A stretch of 33,919 nucleotides of DNA. It comes from Acidimicrobiaceae bacterium. Its GTDB lineage: Bacteria; Actinomycetota; Acidimicrobiia; Acidimicrobiales; Acidimicrobiaceae. The notes beneath the pieces are model-generated. The model was not told the DNA's origin. It was given only the letters and a program-made list of their open reading frames with translations, and ran no database searches. The stretch spans positions 1-33,919 of the forward strand of contig JABEUM010000050.1 of the NCBI GenBank assembly GCA_013044475.1, in the 5' to 3' direction. Of this stretch, positions 18,791 through 26,811 are shown piece after piece; the first letter of the stretch is position 1, and the number at the start of each line of letters is the position of its first letter. Position numbers and translations under genes: made by a program.

Positions 18791-19579
18791 CAAAGGTTAG
18801 TAAGTCGGCAATATTCAGCCTTCAGCTCAAAAGGTGCGGGCAATGGCTATCTCCGAACCCAGCAGTTCGCCGATGATGCAGCCGAAAAGTGTTTCCGTGG
18901 CGCAGCTGACGAGTAGATTCCCAAGAGACTGTCTCTATCCGAGCTGTATGGCCTTGCCACCATGCTTACAGCTGGCTAATTTCTGAAGGCTACGCAGTAT
19001 CACGACGTGAGCTGTCCGAAACCTGGAGGTGAATCCCTCTCCGCTCTTCAGGATGGAATCTTTCGGCACTTCTTGATAACTGTCCCCGAAGCGCTAAGAG
19101 TCAGGCTCACCTGCGAGAAGTAGGTAGTACAGCGTTATTCAACGGCCATTTCCCTCATGAGCTACAGATGATAGGTAATAGGTCAGACAACCAGAGAGTC
19201 CTCAAGTCGACAAGCTTTACTGAGAGATGCATGTCACCTGCGAGAGCGAATCGAGCTAGGCGGAGAATGATCAATTTACGGCCGCTCGTCGCCTCTTGGC
19301 TCAAACGTTATGATCCATAACTCCAGGGCACTTGGATGTCAAAATCCGCAAAAAATAATGCTGCATCACTTTTCTGCAAGCCAATCACATTGATCGGGAT
19401 GCTCAAACAGTTAAAAGCTATCGCGGTCTCTCAGGATGGTAGAAGCGAATCGGTATCGAAGCAGCGACGGCCGTACAGACCGTCCTCCCTTTCTTGAGCT
19501 CGGCTTCGAACTAGCTACTGCTTGGACCGCATATAACACGTTGATCTCGCCCCAGTCCACAATCGGATGGAATATAAAG
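18791..19579. other. Approximately 790-base gap with no recognisable gene
   Basis: No ORF of 60 codons or more lies between 18844 and 19650 on either strand, unlike the rest of the window, where even antisense frames stay open. The longest notable plus-strand stretch starts with ATG at 18843 and stops after about 45 codons, with no recognisable domain. A 12-base direct repeat TCACCTGCGAGA occurs at 19107-19118 and 19234-19245. No tRNA, transposase or CRISPR feature was seen. It could be a decayed gene or house an untyped small RNA. Confidence 0.6.
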
Positions 19580-19619
19580 GATCGGCGGGTTTAGCCTCGA
19601 AAGCCTAAACCCGCCGATC
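19580..19619 (-). terminator. Strong hairpin terminator after the flavodoxin fusion gene
   Basis: GATCGGCGGGTTTAG and its exact complement flank a 10-base loop, a 15-pair GC-rich stem. It lies 31 bases beyond the stop of the minus-strand oxidoreductase, and the minus strand then reads CTTTATATTCC, a weak U-rich tract. Because the stem is symmetrical it could also stop rightward transcripts from the lytR side. Confidence 0.8.
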
Positions 19620-19650
19620 TGGGACGTGTTGGAGATATTTAGATCTACTG

Positions 19651-21804
19651 TTATGCAGTTACCAACGAGCGGGCAACAGTCCTCGCAAAAGCCTTTGAAC
19701 CCTCCAAAATATCTTTGGAAGAGATTCCGGCGGAAGCGACGATCGACGCACCCTTATTGACAAAGGCCAAGGCGAGTTCGTCTTTTGCCCCGCGATAGCT
19801 AACAGCAAAGGTAACAAAACTAGCGACGGTCTTACCGTGCAGAGGCGGAAGTGACGCAATGAACCTCATTGCGTTCTTCGCCGGATGCACCTTGGCGACT
19901 ACAAGTCCCTCGACCCATGCGCCAAAGACCACTAGATCCGCTGCCATAATGTCGTTCGAACGTGCCATCTTCGTCGAAATAACTTGCGTCGAATAACCAT
20001 GACGCCTGAGTTCAACGGCGATAGCTTCAGCGGCCGCCTTGGTATTTCCACCGTTGGATTCATAGACCAATACCGCGCTCTGCATAGCAGGTGCCTCGAT
20101 ATAAGCCGGATTCTCCGGTGCTACGGGAGCCTTGTTGCCGAGCTGAGAGATAACGCCTCGGGCTGCACTCATACCCTGGGCCATAGCGGTAACTACCGTA
20201 GAAGGTCCAATCCTGGCATCACCAATAGACCAAACACGATCCGCTACTTGGAAGGCAGAGTCAAGCCTGGTCCTCTCCCGGTCCGAGGCTAGCTGCGCCA
20301 GCTTCGGGCTACCTGCGTAGACGCCGCTGGCCTGCCAGCGGCGATCAGGAACACCGGTAAAGGTGGGGAGCGATCCAAACTTGACATCGCCGGATACCTT
20401 TGTCCAGCCCGGATCGATCCGGTAGCCCATCGCTAGCACTACCATATCGACGTCGACTGAGTAGGTCTTGGCTTCATCCAGCTTCGGAATCGATTGAGCG
20501 TCAGACTGGCTGGTCTCACAGATAACCGCCGAATGGACCTTTGCATTTTCGTCGCCCACTAGTTGGGTAACGGTCCTACAGAAGTCGACTTGGACACCTT
20601 CATGGCGTGCTTCGGCGATCTCGTCTTTCCTGGCCCTCGAGAATCTCTCATCCATCCAGTCGATACAGACCGAAGTTCCGCCAAGGCGAAGCACCGTCCT
20701 AGCCACGTCCATAGCCGTATTACCGGCACCAAGAACGAGAACCTTCTTGCCTGCTAGTTCGATACCGTGAGGGGTCCCAAGTAGTTGGGCCTTGCCCCGA
20801 TCCAAGAAGTGGCTAGCGTCGATGACTCCCTCGAGCTCCACGCCACCAATTCTGGGAACTATAGGAGCGGTGGCGCCAGCGGATACAACTACACCATCGA
20901 AGTCCGCATACAACGAACGCCAAGTCTCGGTTTCGATCTTGGTCGAGTAGCGGAAGTCGACACCGGCGGCACTCAGGGCATCGACCGTCGGATGCCAAGC
21001 CGAGTTAGGCAGGACATACGCCGGAATACCCCAACGCATTACGCCACCTGCTTCAGCGTCAGCTTCGAAGACCGTCACCTTGGCACCGGACCTTGCGAGT
21101 TCGTAAGCTGCACCAAGTCCAGCAGGACCCGCTCCGACTACTGCGACCGAAACTCCGGCGTCAGCAGCTGGGACCAGTGGGATAGCCTCAGTATTGTCGG
21201 CGATGAAACGCTCCAAACGCCCTACGGCTACGCCTCGACCACCAGCCAGCGACCAGGTACAAGAACCTTCACATTGGGTCTGCCAATCGCAGACCCTGGA
21301 GCAAGCTCCCGGCATGCAACTGGTCAACGAGAGTACCTCACGGCCGTGCTGGAGGTCTCCATCAACGATGGCCTTAATGAACTCAGGGATATTGTTGTGC
21401 GTCGGGCAGCCCCTAACACACGTCGGATCTGGGCAAGATATGCACCTTGCGGCCTCGATCTGCGCCTCTTCCAAGGAAGCAAATCCTTGACGGACTTCGT
21501 GCGACGAATCGAGTAGCACCTCGGGAAACAGATCCGAAGGGACCAGTCCTTGAGTAGTCATCATCGGTCCCTCGATGACTATGGCGCTAAATGGACAGGT
21601 CCTCTGGCATTGCCTACATCCGACACACAGATCCTGGTTAGCCTTGGCGATCCAGTTGTCTGGATCTAGCGACAATGCCTCAGTTGGGCAACGGACTATA
21701 CATTCTTGGCACCCGGCGCAGCGGTCGTGCAAAACGTGCACTACCGGCCTATCCAGCACCTGCTTTTTACTTTGCGAGCTTGTGCGCTCTCCTATGACTG
21801 TCAT
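19651..21804 (-). CDS. Fusion protein: 2[4Fe-4S] ferredoxin, GltD/NfnB-like FAD-NAD(P) oxidoreductase, flavodoxin
   Basis: A 717-residue soluble redox protein with three parts. Residues 29-70 carry two CxxCxxCxxxCP ferredoxin motifs. Residues about 115-575 are a glutamate-synthase small-subunit-like oxidoreductase, with cluster-binding cysteines (CISCPDPTCVRGCP, then CMPGACSRVC), FAD loop VAVVGAGPAGLGAAYEL and NAD(P) loop VLVLGAGNTAMDVARTVLRLG. Residues about 580-717 are flavodoxin-like, with an FMN phosphate loop (ESNGGNT) and a VFGAWVEG segment. No GltB partner is nearby, so it is not glutamate synthase. It probably shuttles electrons between NAD(P)H and a low-potential carrier; this is inference. 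ATG at 21804 follows GGAG by seven bases. It is 55 bases downstream of the membrane iron-sulfur gene. Confidence 0.85.
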   Translation of the reverse strand: MTVIGERTSSQSKKQVLDRPVVHVLHDRCAGCQECIVRCPTEALSLDPDNWIAKANQDLCVGCRQCQRTCPFSAIVIEGPMMTTQGLVPSDLFPEVLLDSSHEVRQGFASLEEAQIEAARCISCPDPTCVRGCPTHNNIPEFIKAIVDGDLQHGREVLSLTSCMPGACSRVCDWQTQCEGSCTWSLAGGRGVAVGRLERFIADNTEAIPLVPAADAGVSVAVVGAGPAGLGAAYELARSGAKVTVFEADAEAGGVMRWGIPAYVLPNSAWHPTVDALSAAGVDFRYSTKIETETWRSLYADFDGVVVSAGATAPIVPRIGGVELEGVIDASHFLDRGKAQLLGTPHGIELAGKKVLVLGAGNTAMDVARTVLRLGGTSVCIDWMDERFSRARKDEIAEARHEGVQVDFCRTVTQLVGDENAKVHSAVICETSQSDAQSIPKLDEAKTYSVDVDMVVLAMGYRIDPGWTKVSGDVKFGSLPTFTGVPDRRWQASGVYAGSPKLAQLASDRERTRLDSAFQVADRVWSIGDARIGPSTVVTAMAQGMSAARGVISQLGNKAPVAPENPAYIEAPAMQSAVLVYESNGGNTKAAAEAIAVELRRHGYSTQVISTKMARSNDIMAADLVVFGAWVEGLVVAKVHPAKNAMRFIASLPPLHGKTVASFVTFAVSYRGAKDELALAFVNKGASIVASAGISSKDILEGSKAFARTVARSLVTA

Positions 21805-21859
21805 TTCAATACTCCAAATCTTGTCTTGTCAGAAACTTGCTTGCCTAGTTCAGATCTAC

Positions 21860-23413
21860 TTACGACGCTGCGTGCATCGGCATATAGATAATGGTCGCAA
21901 GCACGCTTATGGCAAAGACCATTACGAGAGTCGCTGTAACGACGGCCTTCGGACGGCTCGACTGTGGTCCAAGGTCTCTTAGCGAGATCCGGTATGCGGC
22001 GTAGAGGCTAGCGGCGGTGCCGAGACCCATGACTGCAAGCTGGACGGAGACGATCGAAGGATTGGTCAGGAGCCTCGTGTTGTAGATTCCTGGGTGCACG
22101 CCAATTGGGTTTACGATCGCAGATCCGACCCTGGCCACGTGCTTGAAGAACTTAGGAAGCTGGCGTGAGAAGTAGTCGGCACCGGTGATCGGGATAAGTG
22201 CATAGGCGATCGTGGTGAACCAGCTCGACTTCGACGAGGAGCCCGCTAATGGCTTGCCGATAGCTCTAACCAGCATCGTAAGTCCCCACACTGCGAGGGC
22301 ACCGAGGGCTATGCCACCTAGGTAAGCCACTGGATCCGGATAGTGTGGCCAATGCAGGATTGAGTTGAGCTTGTCGTCGATAGTACCGTACCATCCAAGC
22401 GCATTGTACTGCTGGTAGAAGACCAGCCCGAAGAGGGCGGCAACTGCGATTCCGATATCTAGCCTGCGCTTGACCGGTTGGATAACCGACGTCAGAGGGG
22501 CTTGAACATATAGTCCGATGTTGTCAGATGGGCAAGACTTGTAGCACTCAGAACATAGTCCGCAAAACGCATTAGAGTCCGCACTACCTGGCCAGGTATA
22601 CCATGGGCAGCCAAAACCATCTTCGGATCCACGCATGCAGTCCTTGGTCTGACACGACATGCAGACCTCGCGGTCACGGGTCCTGAAACCAGCGACCATA
22701 CCCATCGAACCGACCGAGCCTATCAACGAGGACAGCGGGCAGATGTAGCGGCAGAAGCTGCGGCGTTCAAAGACCAAGAAGGAGAGCAGCGCCGTAGTAA
22801 CGATCCCAATAACCATAAAAGAGGTGGCTATCGGGGCGCCCGGCCCTGCGATGTTGAAGTACTCCTCGATAAAGGTCAAGAGGATGAATGTCGCCACCGA
22901 GATAACTAGTCCGTATCCAGCCCAGGACTCCGGAACCTTTCGCCCAAGGCCCAGGGCCTTCTGGGTCCTCTTGAAGAAGGTCTTTCTTTGGATCCATTCT
23001 CCGAATCCACCGAAAGGACACATCGAGCACCACGCCCTACCGACGACAACCATCATCACGAAGACGAGGCAGAACCAGAGGTACCAGGTGATAGCTGGAC
23101 CGAAGTTACGTCCAGGATCGGCAACACCAAAGATGCCGACCGCGATAACTATCCAGAAAATGATCTGGTTAGGAACGATTAGAAGGAACTGGAACTTCCT
23201 GTCCTTCATAGCTCTGGCGAGAAACTTACCGACCAGTGGAAGACGAGTTACATCAACTCCTGGATCGGTGGTCTTGAAATGCTCTTTTGCTTTCTCGCCT
23301 TGATAAGGGCGGAGATTAACCGCCACCGATATCGGATCATTTCTCAGCCCAATCGGCCGATCCGACTCCACCTTGCCATCTTGGCTTGGTGAACTTCCTT
23401 GCTTAAGTGTCAC
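21860..23413 (-). CDS. NapH/NosR-like polytopic membrane iron-sulfur protein
   Basis: An integral membrane protein with about nine predicted helices (for example LLIVPNQIIFWIVIAVGIFG, TWYLWFCLVFVMMVVVG, VSVQLAVMGLGTAASLYAAY) and several cysteine clusters. These include membrane-edge motifs GRAWCSMCPFG and RRSFCRYICPL, then CMSCQTKDCMRG...GCPW and CGLCSECYKSCP. The pattern resembles NapH/NosR/CcoG membrane ferredoxins, which move electrons across or along the membrane. The exact partner is not shown. The track start (23527) precedes a GGAGGG that sits five bases before GTG at 23413, so I use that GTG (517 residues). First gene of the leftward operon, probably functioning with the ferredoxin-flavodoxin fusion that follows. 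Confidence 0.82.
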   Translation of the reverse strand: MTLKQGSSPSQDGKVESDRPIGLRNDPISVAVNLRPYQGEKAKEHFKTTDPGVDVTRLPLVGKFLARAMKDRKFQFLLIVPNQIIFWIVIAVGIFGVADPGRNFGPAITWYLWFCLVFVMMVVVGRAWCSMCPFGGFGEWIQRKTFFKRTQKALGLGRKVPESWAGYGLVISVATFILLTFIEEYFNIAGPGAPIATSFMVIGIVTTALLSFLVFERRSFCRYICPLSSLIGSVGSMGMVAGFRTRDREVCMSCQTKDCMRGSEDGFGCPWYTWPGSADSNAFCGLCSECYKSCPSDNIGLYVQAPLTSVIQPVKRRLDIGIAVAALFGLVFYQQYNALGWYGTIDDKLNSILHWPHYPDPVAYLGGIALGALAVWGLTMLVRAIGKPLAGSSSKSSWFTTIAYALIPITGADYFSRQLPKFFKHVARVGSAIVNPIGVHPGIYNTRLLTNPSIVSVQLAVMGLGTAASLYAAYRISLRDLGPQSSRPKAVVTATLVMVFAISVLATIIYMPMHAAS

Positions 23414-23542
23414 TTGACCCTCCATACAGTACTGTCCCCAACACAACCCGGTCCCGCTCCCTGCCTGATACAAAGAGACCCAAGTCACGTTGATAAATTT
23501 GTAAGGGCAATGAAGCCTCAGAACCAAGGGCAGAATTGAGGT

Positions 23543-23574
23543 ATTAGTAGGGACTTTCGACCCTTTACTAATAT
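23543..23574. repeat. Hairpin TATTAGTAGGG / CCC-TT-TACTAATA
   Basis: Eight paired bases (TATTAGTA with TACTAATA) continue into GGG/CCC across a two-base bulge, with an 8-base loop. It lies in the divergent intergenic region, 130 bases upstream of the membrane iron-sulfur gene, and could be a leader structure or an operator for that gene. Confidence 0.5.
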
Positions 23575-23589
23575 CTTTCCATCTTGCTT

Positions 23590-23626
23590 TTCGAATTTTG
23601 CGACGGGTCTACCCGCAAAATTCGAA
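23590..23626. repeat. Long perfect hairpin TTCGAATTTTGCG / CGCAAAATTCGAA
   Basis: A perfect 13-base inverted repeat with an 11-base loop in the region between the two divergent operons. No U-tract follows on either strand, which makes a simple terminator unlikely. With the neighbouring hairpin at 23543-23574 it could form a structured leader of the leftward transcript or a binding site for a dimeric regulator. Role unknown. Confidence 0.55.
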
Positions 23627-23801
23627 CCCAAATGAGGCAATCCCCCTATAGGGCCGTGCGTTTAGCCCTTTCCTCGGCGATTATCTACGACACCATTTGC
23701 CAACTCCAATCAAAATAACTGCGCATCTACCAGCACTAATCTCGAATTGATCCCACACTGATATCCTTCTACGCAGATTGAGCAAGCATTTCTGCGTTTT
23801 T

Positions 23802-23830
23802 ATGCAACTTCGCAATAATGCATTAATGCA
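23802..23830. promoter_or_regulatory. Operator-like cluster upstream of the ArsR/Ehr operon
   Basis: Holds the near-palindrome TGCAACTTCGCA followed by the perfect 12-base palindrome TGCATTAATGCA (23819-23830). It sits just upstream of an extended -10 promoter and close to an ArsR-family gene, the usual place for an autoregulatory operator. The 14-base string ATGCAACTTCGCAA recurs with one change upstream of amt. Confidence 0.55.
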
Positions 23831-23840
23831 ATGAAGCATC

Positions 23841-23849
23841 TGCTATATT
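23841..23849 (+). promoter_or_regulatory. Extended -10 promoter (TGCTATATT) for the ArsR/Ehr operon
   Basis: TGcTATATT matches the extended -10 form TGnTATAAT with one change. The -35 zone overlaps the palindromic site, so a bound repressor would block polymerase. Predicted start near 23856, giving a leader of about 40 bases before the arsR ATG. Confidence 0.5.
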
Positions 23850-23894
23850 TGAGGAATTGACATTTCTCAGGACACTCACAGGAAGAGGGTTGGG

Positions 23895-24269
23895 ATGAGA
23901 AGGCAGGACGTGAATCATCCAACTCCCCTTTACGAAGTAAAGGCGGAATTCTTCAAGGCGTTGGGACATCCTTCTAGAATCCGGGTACTTGAACTTTTGA
24001 GTTCCGGGCAGAAGTCGGTTTCAGAACTTCTCCCCCTCGTCGGGATCAACCCGCCTCATCTATCACAGCAGCTCGCAATATTGAAAAGGGCGGGCCTCGT
24101 GCAAACTCAGCGCGAGGGGACTTCGATCTTCTATTCACTCGCCTTCCCTGAATTGATAGATGTCCTAGCGGTGGCGCGAAGGGTTCTCATCGATGTCCTG
24201 GCTGAAAGGGCCGGCCTACTCGTTGACCTCCAGGCATCGGCTCCCCTCCCCTACCCCGGAGAGCTCTAA
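23895..24269 (+). CDS. ArsR/SmtB-family transcriptional regulator without metal-site cysteines
   Basis: A 124-residue winged helix-turn-helix repressor. The core runs FFKALGHPSRIRVLELL, SVSELLPLVGINPPHLSQQLAILKRAGLV (the recognition helix), then QREGTSIFYSLAFPEL (the wing). The protein contains no cysteine at all, so it cannot use the classical ELCVCDL metal site and must sense something else or act constitutively. GAGGG lies five bases before the ATG at 23895. It heads the rightward complex operon, matching from memory Rv0081, a hypoxia-linked regulator at the head of the Rv0081-Rv0087 operon in M. tuberculosis. Likely autorepressor through the palindrome upstream. Confidence 0.9.
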   Translation: MRRQDVNHPTPLYEVKAEFFKALGHPSRIRVLELLSSGQKSVSELLPLVGINPPHLSQQLAILKRAGLVQTQREGTSIFYSLAFPELIDVLAVARRVLIDVLAERAGLLVDLQASAPLPYPGEL

Positions 24270-24322
24270 CTGTCGATGTCGTCCCAAAGTCCAAAATTCC
24301 CTGGTAGGCCTCAAAATGATCG

Positions 24323-24823
24323 TTGGCTGATAAGCCCGTGATGCAGCAGTTATTGCGGCGGATTATCCGCCTCGGCAAGGTGACCGAGGATTTGGATTCG
24401 CCAGAAGAAGCCATTTCAACCGTAAGCGCACTGGCCACCGGTTCAATTAAGATGAGACACGTCGACTGCGGTTCTTGCAACGGCTGCGAAGTCGAACTAT
24501 CCATGTGCTTTTCTCCCATTTACGACCTGGAGAGATTTGGGATAAGCCTCACCGCATCGCCTCGACACTCAGACGGGTTGCTGGTCACCGGGATCGTGAC
24601 GATGAATATGAAAGGTCCGCTCATCGACGCCTATAGGGCGGTGCCGTCGCCAAAGGTAGTGATCGCAGTCGGTGACTGCGCTTGCGATGGAGGCGCATTC
24701 AGCGAAAGCTACGCTTACGCTGGCAACTGCGGAGACTACCTCGATGTCACGCTGAAAATTCCCGGATGCCCACCAGAACCGACGGATATCATTAGGGCAA
24801 TAAGACGGATATCGGCTAGATGA
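24323..24823 (+). CDS. HyfI/HycG/NuoB-like iron-sulfur subunit of an Ehr-type complex
   Basis: Small electron-transfer subunit carrying the [4Fe-4S] cluster next to the large subunit. The 166-residue protein keeps all four cluster ligands in hydrogenase-type spacing: CNGC within DCGSCNGCEVEL (Cys52, Cys55), GDCACDGG (Cys119) and PGCPPEP (Cys149). It is shorter than E. coli HycG/HyfI, near the size of NuoB, and resembles Rv0082. The start is uncertain: TTG at 24323 is the track choice, while GTG 24338 or ATG 24341 are also possible, and none has a clear ribosome binding site. It overlaps the next gene by 4 bases (ATGA). Confidence 0.88.
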   Translation: MADKPVMQQLLRRIIRLGKVTEDLDSPEEAISTVSALATGSIKMRHVDCGSCNGCEVELSMCFSPIYDLERFGISLTASPRHSDGLLVTGIVTMNMKGPLIDAYRAVPSPKVVIAVGDCACDGGAFSESYAYAGNCGDYLDVTLKIPGCPPEPTDIIRAIRRISAR

Positions 24824-26811
24824 GCGAACTCGTCTTATCACCCATGGAAGCCGAGGAGGCCGAGAGGAGCGGCGGGGATCAGCTCTGGTACCTGATATCG
24901 AGCGTCGTTACCGTGGTAATTGGTGTCTTTGGACTTGCGGCCAGCTTGCGAATGATCTTCGGAACAAAAATCGCTCTGTCTTTGACTTCCGTACTGCCCT
25001 TAGCAGGACTCCACCTGTCGTCGGACGGTCTATCGGGGTTATTCGACCTCATAACTTCGATAGTCGCCATAACTGCTGGGATCTATGTATACCCCTACCT
25101 CTGTCATTCGAAGGCCTCAAGAACAACCGCGACCTTTATCCCACTTTTCGTGCTAACTATGTTGATGGTACCGATTGCGTCCACTTATTATGACTTTCTT
25201 TTCTTCTGGGAAGCCATGGCACTCATTTCGGCCGTTCTCGTCCTCGCAAATCACACCAAAACAGAGGCGTTCAAAGCCGGGATGTGGTACATATTCATGT
25301 CTCAGATCGGCTTCGCAATGATCCTGGGAGCACTTGCCTATCTCAGTGCTCACAGCGATGGCGGAGTCCTGATTGGAAACTCAGCCATCGGTAGGACAAT
25401 CTCTCCGATAGCTAGAGACCTGGTCTTTGTATTCAGCTTCTTCGGATTCGCATCCAAGGCCGGCCAACTCCCCCTCCATAGCTGGCTACCAAAAGCACAC
25501 CCTGAAGCCCCTACTCCGGTTTCGGCGCTGATGAGCGCAGCGATGGTCAATCTAGGCATCTACGGAATCATCCGGATCGATATAAAGCAGCTAGGCGCTG
25601 CGCCGATCTGGTGGGGAGTACTGATCATAACTATCGGTGCGACAACGGCCGTCTACAGTGCCCTTCACTCCTTAGTTTCGTCGGATATCAAGAGGCTCCT
25701 GGCCTGGTCAACGGGCGAAAACATGGGAATAGTAATCTGCGCTTTGGGAACCTTCGAAGTGCTCAATTCTGCCCACAATCCAGATATCGCCCAGGTTGCC
25801 CTGGCCGGGGCGATAATACAGCTCATCGGGCATAGCCTCTTCAAGTCTCTCGGTTTCATCTCGGCGGGCTCGGTCATCAGCTCGGCGGGCACCCGTAGCC
25901 TCGACAATATGGGTGGAATAATCCACCGAAATCCCGTCGCCGCCCTAGGTTTTTCAATAGCCGCATTGGGAGCGACCGGGCTGCCATTGGGAGCAGGATT
26001 TGTCGGAGAATGGCTGCTGCTCCAATCGCTAATTCATACACTTCCCACTCGATCGACCGTGCTAAATGTCCTCATGCCGAGCGCAGTTGGCATGCTTGCC
26101 TTGACTTTTGGCCTAGCGGTGGCGGCCATGACAAAGGCTTTCGGGGTCGGAATGCTCTCGAGACCAAGAAGCCAAGGTGCTGCAGAAAGTGCAAAGACGC
26201 CGGCGTGGGAAGCTACCACCATCTCCATCGCGTCGCTGCTTTGTGTTGTATTCAGCTTCAACCCCGCTTTTGTATCGAAGATTGTCAAATCCGCCAGCCA
26301 AGCGACACTAGGCGAAAAAGCAAAGGGTTCGGTCTCTATCCTCGGCCACATCACCCTGCGCGGGGTGGAGGGTTCGATATCTCCACTAAACCTTGGGCTT
26401 AGTGTTGTTATCGGTGTAATACTGTTCGCTTCGGTCACCGAGTGGAGAATACGAAAAAATTCCAGGCAGCTTGACGTCCCCCTTTGGGCCTGTGGAAGCA
26501 GCCAACCATCAGCGAAGATGCAGTACAATGCGGTCTCCTTCGCTCAGCCCTTGGAGAGAATCTTCAATTTGGTAGTCGCTACCGAAGAGTCGCTCGGGAC
26601 CGAACATGCAGACTCCGACATGCTCATTCTGCAAAGTGCGAGCTACGAAAGAACAAACTCGGATATCTTTGAAACTAAATTCTTCCCGGTGGTAGCCCGG
26701 GTGATGAGTACCCTCTCGCGTCAGGTGCAAAAGGGCCACTCGGGGAAGATCCGCAACTACTTGATCTACGGCGCTATAGGTTTCATCATCGTCCTGGTGG
26801 TGGCTAGGTGA
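24820..26811 (+). CDS. hyfB: HyfB/NuoL-like proton-channel membrane subunit
   Basis: Large antiporter-like membrane subunit of 663 residues, expected to carry an ion path. It has some 14-16 hydrophobic helices. Key residues of the Mrp/Nuo antiporter fold are visible: the Glu in YDFLFFWEAMAL, the Lys in GFASKAGQLPLHSWLPKAHPEAPTPVSALMS, and a later Lys/His region (LIGHSLFKSLGFISAG). After a soluble stretch, a final helix (NYLIYGAIGFIIVLVVAR) ends the protein, as in HyfB. It overlaps both neighbours by 4 bases (ATGA upstream, GTGA downstream), so the operon is translationally linked. Counterpart of Rv0083. Confidence 0.92.
   Translation: MSELVLSPMEAEEAERSGGDQLWYLISSVVTVVIGVFGLAASLRMIFGTKIALSLTSVLPLAGLHLSSDGLSGLFDLITSIVAITAGIYVYPYLCHSKASRTTATFIPLFVLTMLMVPIASTYYDFLFFWEAMALISAVLVLANHTKTEAFKAGMWYIFMSQIGFAMILGALAYLSAHSDGGVLIGNSAIGRTISPIARDLVFVFSFFGFASKAGQLPLHSWLPKAHPEAPTPVSALMSAAMVNLGIYGIIRIDIKQLGAAPIWWGVLIITIGATTAVYSALHSLVSSDIKRLLAWSTGENMGIVICALGTFEVLNSAHNPDIAQVALAGAIIQLIGHSLFKSLGFISAGSVISSAGTRSLDNMGGIIHRNPVAALGFSIAALGATGLPLGAGFVGEWLLLQSLIHTLPTRSTVLNVLMPSAVGMLALTFGLAVAAMTKAFGVGMLSRPRSQGAAESAKTPAWEATTISIASLLCVVFSFNPAFVSKIVKSASQATLGEKAKGSVSILGHITLRGVEGSISPLNLGLSVVIGVILFASVTEWRIRKNSRQLDVPLWACGSSQPSAKMQYNAVSFAQPLERIFNLVVATEESLGTEHADSDMLILQSASYERTNSDIFETKFFPVVARVMSTLSRQVQKGHSGKIRNYLIYGAIGFIIVLVVAR

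Noticed and set aside
20785-21516. Plus-strand 243-codon ORF opposite the redox fusion gene
   Set aside because: Antisense shadow with no domain or ribosome binding site.
19651-21804. Glutamate synthase small subunit (gltD)
   Set aside because: The central domain is GltD-like, but the extra ferredoxin and flavodoxin parts and the absence of gltB argue against glutamate synthase.
23590-23626. Intrinsic terminator
   Set aside because: No U tract follows on either strand, and it lies between divergent starts rather than after a gene.
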